DNA of 64,000 nucleotides from Pirellulimonas nuda. GTDB lineage: Bacteria > Planctomycetota > Planctomycetia > Pirellulales > Lacipirellulaceae. The position numbers and the translations under genes are program-made. Under the pieces are notes generated by a model. It was not told the DNA's origin, made no database searches, and worked only from the letters and a program-made list of their open reading frames with translations. How positions within the stretch are numbered: position 1 is the stretch's first letter; each line of letters opens with the position of its first letter. Positions 18,397-25,286 of the stretch are shown piece after piece. Location of the stretch: NCBI RefSeq assembly GCF_007750855.1, contig NZ_CP036291.1, positions 6,422,905 through 6,486,904 on the forward strand. The letters are read 5' to 3'.

Positions 18397-18400
18397 GTGA

Positions 18401-18557
18401 GAGGGGGAGCGGTTAGGGGCGAGGGGCGAGGACGGAACCGGCGGCGACGTTCTATGATGAACGATGTACGGCGCGGAAGGTAGGCGGCAACCGGAGACTC
18501 GCTGCTATTCGCCCCGAACCCCCCACCCCTAACTGCTGGCCCCTAACCCCTCGCTGA
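18401..18557. repeat. Family I inverted-arm repeat
   Basis: The left arm at 18401-18431 carries GCGGTTAGGGGCGAGGGGC. The right arm at 18515-18557 carries the inverted unit, CCCCTAACCCCTCGCTGAGC. The right arm contains the stop codon and last eight codons of the DUF3754 gene; the left arm lies at the start of the CBM9-like gene. Confidence 0.8.
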
Positions 18558-19773
18558 GCGTGCTGTGGTACGCAACCGAGAGGCCGTTCTCTGCGTGGGC
18601 ATCGGCGTGGCGGACGGCTTCTTCTGGCAGCAGGGTGCGTAGTTCGCCCCGGTGGGCCCACAGGCCGAGGCGGTTGAGCGTCTCGATCGCGTCGTTGATG
18701 TCAAAGTCTACCTGCACCGAGAAGCGTTCGGCGAGGAACGCCTCGATCGCCTCGCGCAGCGTCTGGCTGGTCCACGGCGTGGGGCGGTGCTTCAGGCAGA
18801 ACGTGTAGGCCAGCAGCGCCTCCTTGAACTCTTCTTGCTTCACCGTCGCAAGGATCGCGTGCACCGCGGCGCCGTTGTTGGCCAGGTTCTGGAAGTAGAG
18901 CGTACGGGTGCGGCGCCAGTCGCGGTCCTTGCGGACGTTGCGGTAGCCGAAGAACGTGCGCAGCAGGATGGTGATCACCCCCACCAGCACCACCCAGAAG
19001 ATCTGCCCCAGGGCGCCCGCCAGCACCGCCAGCTTGGCCAGCTTCATCCCCATGGCGCCCAACGCGCCGGCGCTGCCCCCGACCAGCTTCGCGCGGTCCA
19101 GCAGCGTCATCGTCACCTCGGCGTGCGGCAGCAGCGCCTCGACCTCGGACTGCGGGATGTCCTTAAACAGCTTCACCAGCACGTGGGGGTCTTCTTTCAG
19201 CCGCGCCACCACCGCCATCCGGCGGAACACCGGGATGCGGTCCTCTACTCCCTTGATCGGGTGGCGCCAGGTGCGATGGCAGCCGAGGGTCTCGTGACGG
19301 CCGCGGATCCAGATCTCGATCAGCTCGACCCGCTCTGGATTGATCCGCACGCGGATCTTCCGCCGGCTCGCCTGGCGTACCACCGCCTCGATGTCGACCT
19401 CTGAGAGCTGCTGGTAGTTCGCCTTGTCTAGCAGGTGCCGCAGCCGGCGCATCAGCCCGGCGAGGTTCTCGGCGGTCTGGACGTCGCAAGGGTTGTCGAC
19501 CGGGCGGGTGTCGCGGTCGGGGTTGAAGTCGGTGTAGCGCTCGTCGATGTCGTTCTGAAAGCCGGCGGTCTCTTGGTCGATCACCCGGCCGATGGCGGCC
19601 AGCGCGTCCGACAGCGGCCCCGGCTCGGCGTGGAAGTACGCGGCTTGGTCTACCAGGGCACGCGCCAGGTCGTCCGCGCGCACCGGGATGAAGCGGTCGT
19701 CGGGCCGCTCCCACGTGATCGTGGAGGTGGGGTCGCTGGTGAGTGGGGGCTCGCCTGGCTGCATGGCTTGCAT
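18529..19773 (-). CDS. DUF3754 (TMEM143-like) membrane protein
   Basis: 414 residues. The central block RAKLVGGSAGALGAMGMKLA and the two hydrophobic stretches at about 247-290 (LAVLAGALGQIFWVVLVGVI) match the DUF3754 family, which includes mitochondrial TMEM143. The flanks FGYRNVRKDRDWRRTRTLYF and LANNGAAVHAILATVKQEE are also typical. Function is unknown; it is an inner membrane protein with large cytoplasmic parts. The last eight residues (SEGLGASS) are encoded by a family I repeat arm. An inverted repeat covers its start codon (19746-19799). ATGs at 19773 and 19764 are both possible starts. Confidence 0.82.
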   Translation of the reverse strand: MQAMQPGEPPLTSDPTSTITWERPDDRFIPVRADDLARALVDQAAYFHAEPGPLSDALAAIGRVIDQETAGFQNDIDERYTDFNPDRDTRPVDNPCDVQTAENLAGLMRRLRHLLDKANYQQLSEVDIEAVVRQASRRKIRVRINPERVELIEIWIRGRHETLGCHRTWRHPIKGVEDRIPVFRRMAVVARLKEDPHVLVKLFKDIPQSEVEALLPHAEVTMTLLDRAKLVGGSAGALGAMGMKLAKLAVLAGALGQIFWVVLVGVITILLRTFFGYRNVRKDRDWRRTRTLYFQNLANNGAAVHAILATVKQEEFKEALLAYTFCLKHRPTPWTSQTLREAIEAFLAERFSVQVDFDINDAIETLNRLGLWAHRGELRTLLPEEAVRHADAHAENGLSVAYHSTLSEGLGASS

Positions 19774-19799
19774 AATACCACAAGCCCCCCAGGCGAGCC
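19746..19799. repeat. Inverted repeat across the start of the DUF3754 gene
   Basis: GGGGGCTCGCCTGG at 19746-19759 pairs with CCCCCCAGGCGAGC at 19785-19798. The loop contains both candidate ATGs (minus strand 19773 and 19764). In mRNA this hairpin would sequester the translation start. The right arm is shared with the family D element that follows. Confidence 0.7.
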
Positions 19800-19893
19800 G
19801 TCTGCGTCAGCCGCCGGAGTCTTGGCGGTGCAATCCCGATTCGTAGCGGAGCGAGCCACAAAGACTCCGGCGGCTCAGGCCGACGGCTCGCCT
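19791..19893. repeat. Family D inverted-arm repeat
   Basis: The left arm AGGCGAGCCGTCTGCGTCAG and the right arm, which contains CGGCGGCTCAGGCCGACGGC and ends at 19893, are inverted copies. The loop, about 45 bases, shows a second inverted unit, GACTCCGGCGG against CCGCCGGAGTC. The right end overlaps the crcB stop codon (19892-19894). Confidence 0.85.
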
Positions 19894-20296
19894 AGGGGGT
19901 TCCCCACAGCCAGCGGCCCAGCAGCAGCCCAACCCACGCGGCGCCGACCCCCAGCAGCACGTTCGCCACGATGTTCAGCCCCGCCGCGGCGCCTTGGCCC
20001 GTTTCGGCCAAACGCACCGTCTCGTAGCCGAACGTGCTGAAGGTGGTCAGGGCGCCCAGCACGCCGACGGTGACGCCCGGGTGCGCCAACGCGGGCCAGC
20101 GGGCCGCGGCTGCCGCGCCGCCGTGCAGCATCACCCCCAGGGCAAAACAGCCCACCGCGTTCACCAGCAGGGTGGCCAGTGGAAAGCCGAGTTCGGTCCA
20201 CCTGAGCATCCCCACAGCGGCCAGGTACCGCAGCACGGCGCCCACGGCGCCTCCCGCCGCCACTGCTAGCAGCCGTTGCCAATCTTCTGCTGTCAT
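19892..20296 (-). CDS. crcB: Fluoride ion channel CrcB/Fluc
   Basis: 134 residues, four membrane helices, as expected for Fluc channels that export fluoride as a dimer. Motifs seen: GGAVGAVLRYLAAV at the first helix, TLLVNAVGCFALGV with the conserved Asn, and GALTTFSTFGYET in the third helix with the polar track Thr-Phe-Ser-Thr-Phe. The stop codon TAG is shared with the end of a family D repeat. No fluoride riboswitch pattern is apparent in the short upstream region. Confidence 0.93.
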   Translation of the reverse strand: MTAEDWQRLLAVAAGGAVGAVLRYLAAVGMLRWTELGFPLATLLVNAVGCFALGVMLHGGAAAAARWPALAHPGVTVGVLGALTTFSTFGYETVRLAETGQGAAAGLNIVANVLLGVGAAWVGLLLGRWLWGTP

Positions 20297-20462
20297 CTGC
20301 GGCGTTCCGCGGCTGGGGTGTTAAGTGGTGAGGGCTGCCGGGTCAGCGTGAAAGTTCCTTCCCGATGTACCGATCTTATCTGATGCACGGATGAGAACGA
20401 CCGGCGACGCCGAGGGTGACGATCCTCGCCGAGCGTCCACGGGAGAGCAAGGACAGAGCGAC

Positions 20463-23237
20463 ATGCCGAATCGACGTCACGACCCCGCACCCGCTGGCCT
20501 GTTGGCCCTGGCGACCGTGGCGCTGGTGCTGAGCTGGCTAGCCGCCACGCGTTGGACCACCGCGCCCGGGCAGCAGCCCCCGGCCAAAGACTACGCCCGC
20601 ACCACGCTTCCGGCGGCCCAGCCGTGGGGCGAGCTGCGGATCCCCCGGTTCCAGCTCGACCTCAGCGACCTGCTGCCCCCCGACCCCGCGTTGCCGCTGC
20701 CGCAGCGGCTGTCACAACCCATAGCGCCCGCTCCCTCGGTGGTGGTCGAGACCCCCGCACTCCCGCCACTGGGGCCGGGCCAATTCCTAACGTTCCCGCT
20801 GGAGCGGCACGAAGAGGGCGCCGAGCTGTTGGTGCTGCTGCCGGGCCAGCCGCTCTGGACGGCCCGGTCGGCTCTGCTGCCGCGTCCCTGGGCCAAGGTG
20901 TCTCTGCAAGCGGAGGCCGACCGCTGGCGGGTGTTTGGTGTCGACCTGGCCCACGCCGCGCCGCTGGGGCGGATGTGGGCCGGCATGCCGGCCGTAAAGG
21001 TGTCGCTCCCCACCGCGGCCAACCTGCCGTGGCGCCGCGCGGTGCTGCCGCCCCCCCCGACTCGGATCTACTCGCCCCCGTCGCTCACGGGCCCGCTGCT
21101 CAGCTCGCCCGACGACCGCCTGGCGATGAACCGCCCCGCCGACCGAGAAACTCCGCCCAGCGCCGCGATCCGCTCGCGCAGCACGCCGCTCACGCCCGCT
21201 GCCCCGCTAGCTAAGGTGGCCGACGCCGAGCCGCTGGGCTTCGCGGCGCCGCGGGCGCTGCTCGACCTGCTGGCCGAGCTGCGTGGCGACCCGCAGTCGC
21301 GCGGCTGGGCCGTGGCGGTCGAGCCGCTGCTGGATGAGGTGGTGCGTGCGGACGCGTCCGAAGCATCACTCGCCAGCCTGCGAGAAGCGTCGCAGGAAGG
21401 TCTGGCGCTGGCCGATCAGGTGACCTCGCGCGACACCGCCGCACGCCTGCGCCGCGCCCACTGGGCGATCCAACGCCGCACGCCCGCCTGGACGCTCGCC
21501 GCGCAGTCGCGCGAGCAGTCGGGCGTGGCGTTCCTGCGCCGCGCGCCGGACGAGACCGACCGCCGCGTCCGCCAGCGGCTCGAGGAGCTCGTTGAGCAGA
21601 CGCGCTCCAGCGACCGGGGCGCCGCGTGGCGCGAGTACCTGCTAGCCGACTCGCTGCAGGGGGCGCTCTACGCAGACCCACAGGTCCGCCGCGAGCTGGC
21701 CTACGAGGTGCTGGGCCGGATGCACTCGTCGCGGCTCACTCCCGACCAGAAGCGGCTGGTCACCAGCGGCCCGATCGCCGCGCTCGGCGACGACCTGCGC
21801 GACTGGGCGGCCGAACCGATCGACCCCGCGGCGGTGCTGGCCGGGCTCGAGGCGTACGAGTCGTCGCCCACGCCGCGGCTCGCGCGGCAGTTGGCCTCCG
21901 AACGCGACCGCTTGGCGTTCTCTCCCAGCCCGCTGCACCAGCAGCTCGCCACGCAGATCGACCAGCAGTACCGCAACGCCAACCTGCGGATCGCGGTGGC
22001 GGCCGACCTGCTCAACCGCTACGTCCCCGAACAACAGCCGGCCGCGGAGCCGGTGCGCGACCATATTGCTGGCGCCCCCGTCTCCGGCCAGGCGACCACC
22101 GACACCCGCCTGTCGATCCGCTTGGTGCCGGACGACGCGGCGTGGCGGATGGGGCTTGAGGCCCAAGGGCAGGTCCGTTCGAACACCCGCTCGCACAGCG
22201 GCCCGGTTACCGTGCAGAACTTTGGCGACGCGTCGTTCTTGGCCCGGAAGCTGATCACGGTCGACGCCCGCGGCGTGCAGGCGTGGCCCGCCGTGGTTGA
22301 GGCCAGCAGCCAGACCCACCTGGTGGGGATGAGCACCGACTACGACCGGCTGCCCATCGTCGGCTCGATCGTCCGCTCGCAGGCCCGCAGCGAATACCAG
22401 AGCCGCCAGGGCCAGGCCCGCTGGGAGACCGAGCAGAAGATCAGCCGCCGCGTGGGGCACACGCTCGACCAACAAACCGGGCCCTGGCTGGCGCAGGTCG
22501 AGCGGCAGTTCCAGGAGCAGGTGCTCGACCGCGCAGACGCGCTGGGCCTGGGCGTGCTGCCCGTTGAGGTCCGCACCACCGAGGACCGCTTGATCGCGCG
22601 GCTGCGCGTGGCCAGCGACCAGCAACTGGCGTCGCACTCGCCGCGCAACCGCGCCCCCAGCGACAGCGTGCTGAGCGTTCAACTGCACGAGTCGCTGCTC
22701 AACAACGCGCTGGCCGGCCTCGAGCTCGGGGGCCACACGATGACCCCGGAGCAGCTCACCGAACGCCTGCGTGAGAAGCTTTCGCTGGCCGAGATGCCCG
22801 GGCAGCGCGTCACCGAGAAGGTGCAGTTCATCCTCAGCGAGGCCGACCCCGTGCGGGTGGCGATCGCCGACGGCCGGATGGAGCTGGTGCTGTCGTTCGC
22901 CGCCCTGCGCGTCGACGGCGGCACGCACCGCAACTTCCGCGTCCACGCGTTCTACGTGCCGGTCGCGAGCGGCATCACGGCCCGGTTCGAACGCCAGGGC
23001 CCGGCGCAGATCGAGGGCCAGCTCCGCACCGCCAGCCGGCTGCGTCTGCACGCCATCTTCGGCAAGGCGTTGCCCGAAGAGGGGAGCATCGAAGTGCTCC
23101 GGCGCCCCCCGTCCGACGACCACCGCCTCGACGGCTTGATGGTCACCCAGTTCGTGCTGGACGACGGCTGGCTGGGCCTGGCGCTGGGGCCGGAAGGGGC
23201 GGTACGCACGGCCCGCACGGGGCGTTACGTGCGGTAG
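20463..23237 (+). CDS. Large membrane-anchored protein of unknown function
   Basis: 924 residues from the ATG at 20463, which is preceded by AAGGACAG; an earlier in-frame ATG at 20391 is less likely. One N-terminal helix (about residues 12-29, GLLALATVALVLSWLAAT) anchors the rest outside the cytoplasm. Residues 30-250 are proline-rich. From about 255 to 600 the protein is helical and rich in Arg, Glu and Ala, and from 600 on it has alternating beta segments (DTRLSIRLVPDDAAWRMGLE, TEQKISRRVGHTLDQQTGPW). No catalytic or binding motif is recognised. It stands alone and starts about 95 bases from the divergent crcB region. I have seen no enzyme family that fits; relatives are probably restricted to Planctomycetes. 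Confidence 0.8.
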   Translation: MPNRRHDPAPAGLLALATVALVLSWLAATRWTTAPGQQPPAKDYARTTLPAAQPWGELRIPRFQLDLSDLLPPDPALPLPQRLSQPIAPAPSVVVETPALPPLGPGQFLTFPLERHEEGAELLVLLPGQPLWTARSALLPRPWAKVSLQAEADRWRVFGVDLAHAAPLGRMWAGMPAVKVSLPTAANLPWRRAVLPPPPTRIYSPPSLTGPLLSSPDDRLAMNRPADRETPPSAAIRSRSTPLTPAAPLAKVADAEPLGFAAPRALLDLLAELRGDPQSRGWAVAVEPLLDEVVRADASEASLASLREASQEGLALADQVTSRDTAARLRRAHWAIQRRTPAWTLAAQSREQSGVAFLRRAPDETDRRVRQRLEELVEQTRSSDRGAAWREYLLADSLQGALYADPQVRRELAYEVLGRMHSSRLTPDQKRLVTSGPIAALGDDLRDWAAEPIDPAAVLAGLEAYESSPTPRLARQLASERDRLAFSPSPLHQQLATQIDQQYRNANLRIAVAADLLNRYVPEQQPAAEPVRDHIAGAPVSGQATTDTRLSIRLVPDDAAWRMGLEAQGQVRSNTRSHSGPVTVQNFGDASFLARKLITVDARGVQAWPAVVEASSQTHLVGMSTDYDRLPIVGSIVRSQARSEYQSRQGQARWETEQKISRRVGHTLDQQTGPWLAQVERQFQEQVLDRADALGLGVLPVEVRTTEDRLIARLRVASDQQLASHSPRNRAPSDSVLSVQLHESLLNNALAGLELGGHTMTPEQLTERLREKLSLAEMPGQRVTEKVQFILSEADPVRVAIADGRMELVLSFAALRVDGGTHRNFRVHAFYVPVASGITARFERQGPAQIEGQLRTASRLRLHAIFGKALPEEGSIEVLRRPPSDDHRLDGLMVTQFVLDDGWLGLALGPEGAVRTARTGRYVR

Positions 23238-23367
23238 CAGCGCGGGCGGGCCGTGGGCGTTAGCCGCCGGAGCTCGGATCGCGTTGCATGCGGCATGACC
23301 AACGACGAAGTACAATGGCGGGAGCGAATCAATCGCAACTTGAACCCCGCCCACAACTAGGCTTGCT

Positions 23368-23841
23368 TTGGCTCAGCTCGTCTACATCGAAACGACGATT
23401 CCGAGCTACTTGGCCGCGCGGCCGAGCCGCGACCTGCTTCAAGCAGCACGGCAGCAGGTTACACACGACTGGTGGATGACCAAACGCGAGAGCTACCACC
23501 TGCGCATCTCTCAAACCGTGATCGATGAGGTGGAAGCGGGTGACCCCGTCGCCGCCAAGCGACGGATGGGGTACCTGCTCGGGATTCCGCTGCTTGACCT
23601 TACCGAGCAAGTGGGCGAAGTGGCCCTGTCCATCCTGAGCTCCGGGTTGCTTCCTAAGAAAGCGGCACGAGACGCGGTTCACATTGCGGTTTCGTGCGTC
23701 CATAAGGTTGATTTTTTGATGACCTGGAATTGCCGTCACATCGCCAATGCAGCAATAATGAAGGAGCTTTCCGCTGTCGTTGCCGACTGCGGCTACGAGA
23801 TGCCCATTCTGTGCACGCCAGACGAGCTGCTTGGAGCGTAA
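23368..23841 (+). CDS. PIN domain protein (VapC-like toxin)
   Basis: 157 residues starting at a TTG (23368). The opening LVYIETTIPSYLAARPSRD is the signature of a PIN subgroup in which the first acidic residue is Glu (YIETT) in place of Asp. Further acidic residues appear in ISQTVIDEVEAGDP, KKAARDAVHIAVSC (Asp before the Ala-Val-His-Ile) and FLMTWNCRHIANA, so the metal site looks complete. PIN proteins are Mg-dependent RNases. The stop is 5 bases before the ATG of a 57-residue partner gene, giving an operon with toxin first. Confidence 0.85.
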   Translation: MAQLVYIETTIPSYLAARPSRDLLQAARQQVTHDWWMTKRESYHLRISQTVIDEVEAGDPVAAKRRMGYLLGIPLLDLTEQVGEVALSILSSGLLPKKAARDAVHIAVSCVHKVDFLMTWNCRHIANAAIMKELSAVVADCGYEMPILCTPDELLGA

Positions 23842-23846
23842 CCGCA

Positions 23847-24020
23847 ATGCCCGAGATCATCGAGAACGATACACACGACGAAGTGATCCAAGAGGTTCGC
23901 CGGATCAAGGAAGTGCTTGCGGAGCCCATGGACTTCGACATTGATCGCATCCTCGCCGATGCGCGCGTCAGACAATGCGAGGGAGGCCGCACGGTCGTGC
24001 GTGCACCGGTGAGGGAGTGA
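23847..24020 (+). CDS. Short partner protein of the PIN toxin (candidate antitoxin)
   Basis: 57 residues, starting 5 bases after the PIN gene. It is acidic at first and basic at the end: [16 protein letters not shown], then [15 protein letters not shown] and the tail [12 protein letters not shown]. This pattern (EVR-x-IRE, a central DID or DLDAI, then GR-x-VV-R) recurs in many small proteins next to PIN genes in cyanobacteria and planctomycetes, from memory. It has no DNA-binding fold that I recognise, so it probably acts by binding the toxin. It is small enough to be missed by automatic gene calls. Confidence 0.75.
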   Translation: MPEIIENDTHDEVIQEVRRIKEVLAEPMDFDIDRILADARVRQCEGGRTVVRAPVRE

Positions 24021-24063
24021 TCCGCGAGCGGGCCTCAATCACACTACCTACCAGCAGCCAACT

Positions 24064-24486
24064 ATGCCGCTCACCCCCTTCCACCTCGCCGTCCAGGTGC
24101 ACGACCTCGCCGCGGCCCGCGCGTTCTACGGCGGCGTGCTGGGATGCGCCGAGGGGCGTAGCAGCGACCGCTGGGTCGACTTCGATTTCTTCGGCCACCA
24201 GTTCGTGTGCCACGAGAACCGCGACCTGGAGGTGGCGCACCATGCCAACGCGGTCGACGGGCACGCGGTGCCGACGCCCCACTTTGGGGTGGTGCTAGAG
24301 ATGGACGCCTGGCGTGAGCTCGCCCAGCGCATCAGTGCGGCCGGCGTGGCGTTCATCATCGAGCCCTACACCCGCTTCGCGGGGGAGCCGGGCGAGCAGG
24401 CGACGATGTTCTTTGCCGACCCCAGCGGCAACGCGCTGGAGTTCAAGGCGTTCCGAGACATCGCGGCGCAGTTGTTCGCGACCTAA
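24064..24486 (+). CDS. VOC family protein (glyoxalase/dioxygenase-like)
   Basis: 140 residues with two beta-alpha-beta-beta-beta modules: [20 protein letters not shown] at the start and [17 protein letters not shown] near the end. Likely metal ligands are His8 in the first strand, a His in [10 protein letters not shown] and the Glu in NALEFK. Members include glyoxalase I, dioxygenases and resistance proteins, and the substrate cannot be assigned. The gene is 43 bases after the PIN partner gene but probably unrelated to it. Confidence 0.88.
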   Translation: MPLTPFHLAVQVHDLAAARAFYGGVLGCAEGRSSDRWVDFDFFGHQFVCHENRDLEVAHHANAVDGHAVPTPHFGVVLEMDAWRELAQRISAAGVAFIIEPYTRFAGEPGEQATMFFADPSGNALEFKAFRDIAAQLFAT

Positions 24487-24518
24487 GGCGCGTTTGCGCC
24501 GCGACGCGTCCTGCGCTG

Positions 24519-24812
24519 CTACCGGCCAGCGGTCACCAGCGGCCGGTACTCGGGGTGCCGTTGGATGTACGTTTCGATGTACGAGCACTGCGGGACGACG
24601 CGGAGCTGCTGCGACTGGGCGTACCCCAACGCCGCCTCCGCCAACTGGCCCGCGAGTCCGCGGCCACGGCCGGCCGTAGGGACGTACGTGTGCGTGATCA
24701 CCATCGCCCCTCCCTCCGCGAGCGTGTACTCGAGGCAGCTCTCGGCGCCGGCGGTGGTGAGGGTGAACTTCTGAGAGTCGCGGTCGTGCTTTACTTCGGG
24801 TGTGTCTGGCAT
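24519..24812 (-). CDS. Small GNAT-like N-acetyltransferase (YidJ/NATD1 type)
   Basis: 97 residues from the ATG at 24812; the upstream extension to 24890 reads like non-coding. The conserved core is GGAMVITHTYVPTAGRGRGL, with the acetyl-CoA loop GRGRGLAGQL, followed by AEAALGYAQSQQLRVVPQCS and the closing YIQRHPEYRPLV. This matches the short single-domain family that includes human NATD1. The target is unknown. It is convergent with the VOC gene, 32 bases apart. Confidence 0.9.
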   Translation of the reverse strand: MPDTPEVKHDRDSQKFTLTTAGAESCLEYTLAEGGAMVITHTYVPTAGRGRGLAGQLAEAALGYAQSQQLRVVPQCSYIETYIQRHPEYRPLVTAGR

Positions 24813-25286
24813 GGCTGGGCTGCTAGGGTCGTGCGGGAAACAGAACGGGAGCAGCACTTCGCGCGCCGCGGACAAGAAAAGGACCAACAATCAGCGGCGA
24901 CCGCAAGCGTCAAGTCGCATCAACCCCTCGCGACGGCGGCTCGACGGCCCCGGTATTGTAGCCGAAGAGGGTCGCTGACGCGCTGCACGGCGGCCCTCTG
25001 CTGGACGCATGCCCGCAGGCCGCCGAATCGGGCTGCATGAAGCGCCACGCCGGCATCGAGCTTATCCGCGCGCCCGGGCTCTGAGACGCTCCGGCAGATC
25101 ATGCAGCTTGGCGCGGTGGTTGGGGTCGTGTGGCGGCGTAGGCGGAAAACCCGCCATGCCAAGCGGTAGCTAGCTGCGCCGGGGGCGGGGACGCCCCGGC
25201 TCGCACGCGGCCTACTTTGTGAGCCGGGGCGTCCCCGCCCCCGGCGCATCTCGAACCGCGCCGCCCCCTCGACTACAATCCTCGGC
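24813..25286. other. Intergenic region upstream of recQ
   Basis: 474 bases between divergent genes. It holds the family E palindrome at 25176-25247 and a small inverted repeat near 25141-25156 (GGCGG-aaaa-CCGCC). Otherwise I see no gene, promoter or RNA. An open frame on the minus strand here lacks protein-like character. Confidence 0.5.
25176..25247. repeat. Family E palindromic repeat upstream of recQ
   Basis: GCGCCGGGGGCGGGGACGCC and following CCGGCTC form a 27-base arm whose inverted copy ends at 25247; the arms are almost perfect and the loop is under 20 bases. A second copy is at 56031-56100. It ends 39 bases before the recQ ATG. Confidence 0.9.

Noticed and set aside
20297-20462. Fluoride riboswitch upstream of crcB
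   Set aside because: I looked for the conserved pseudoknot pattern near the crcB start and did not see it. The region is short and shared with the divergent gene.
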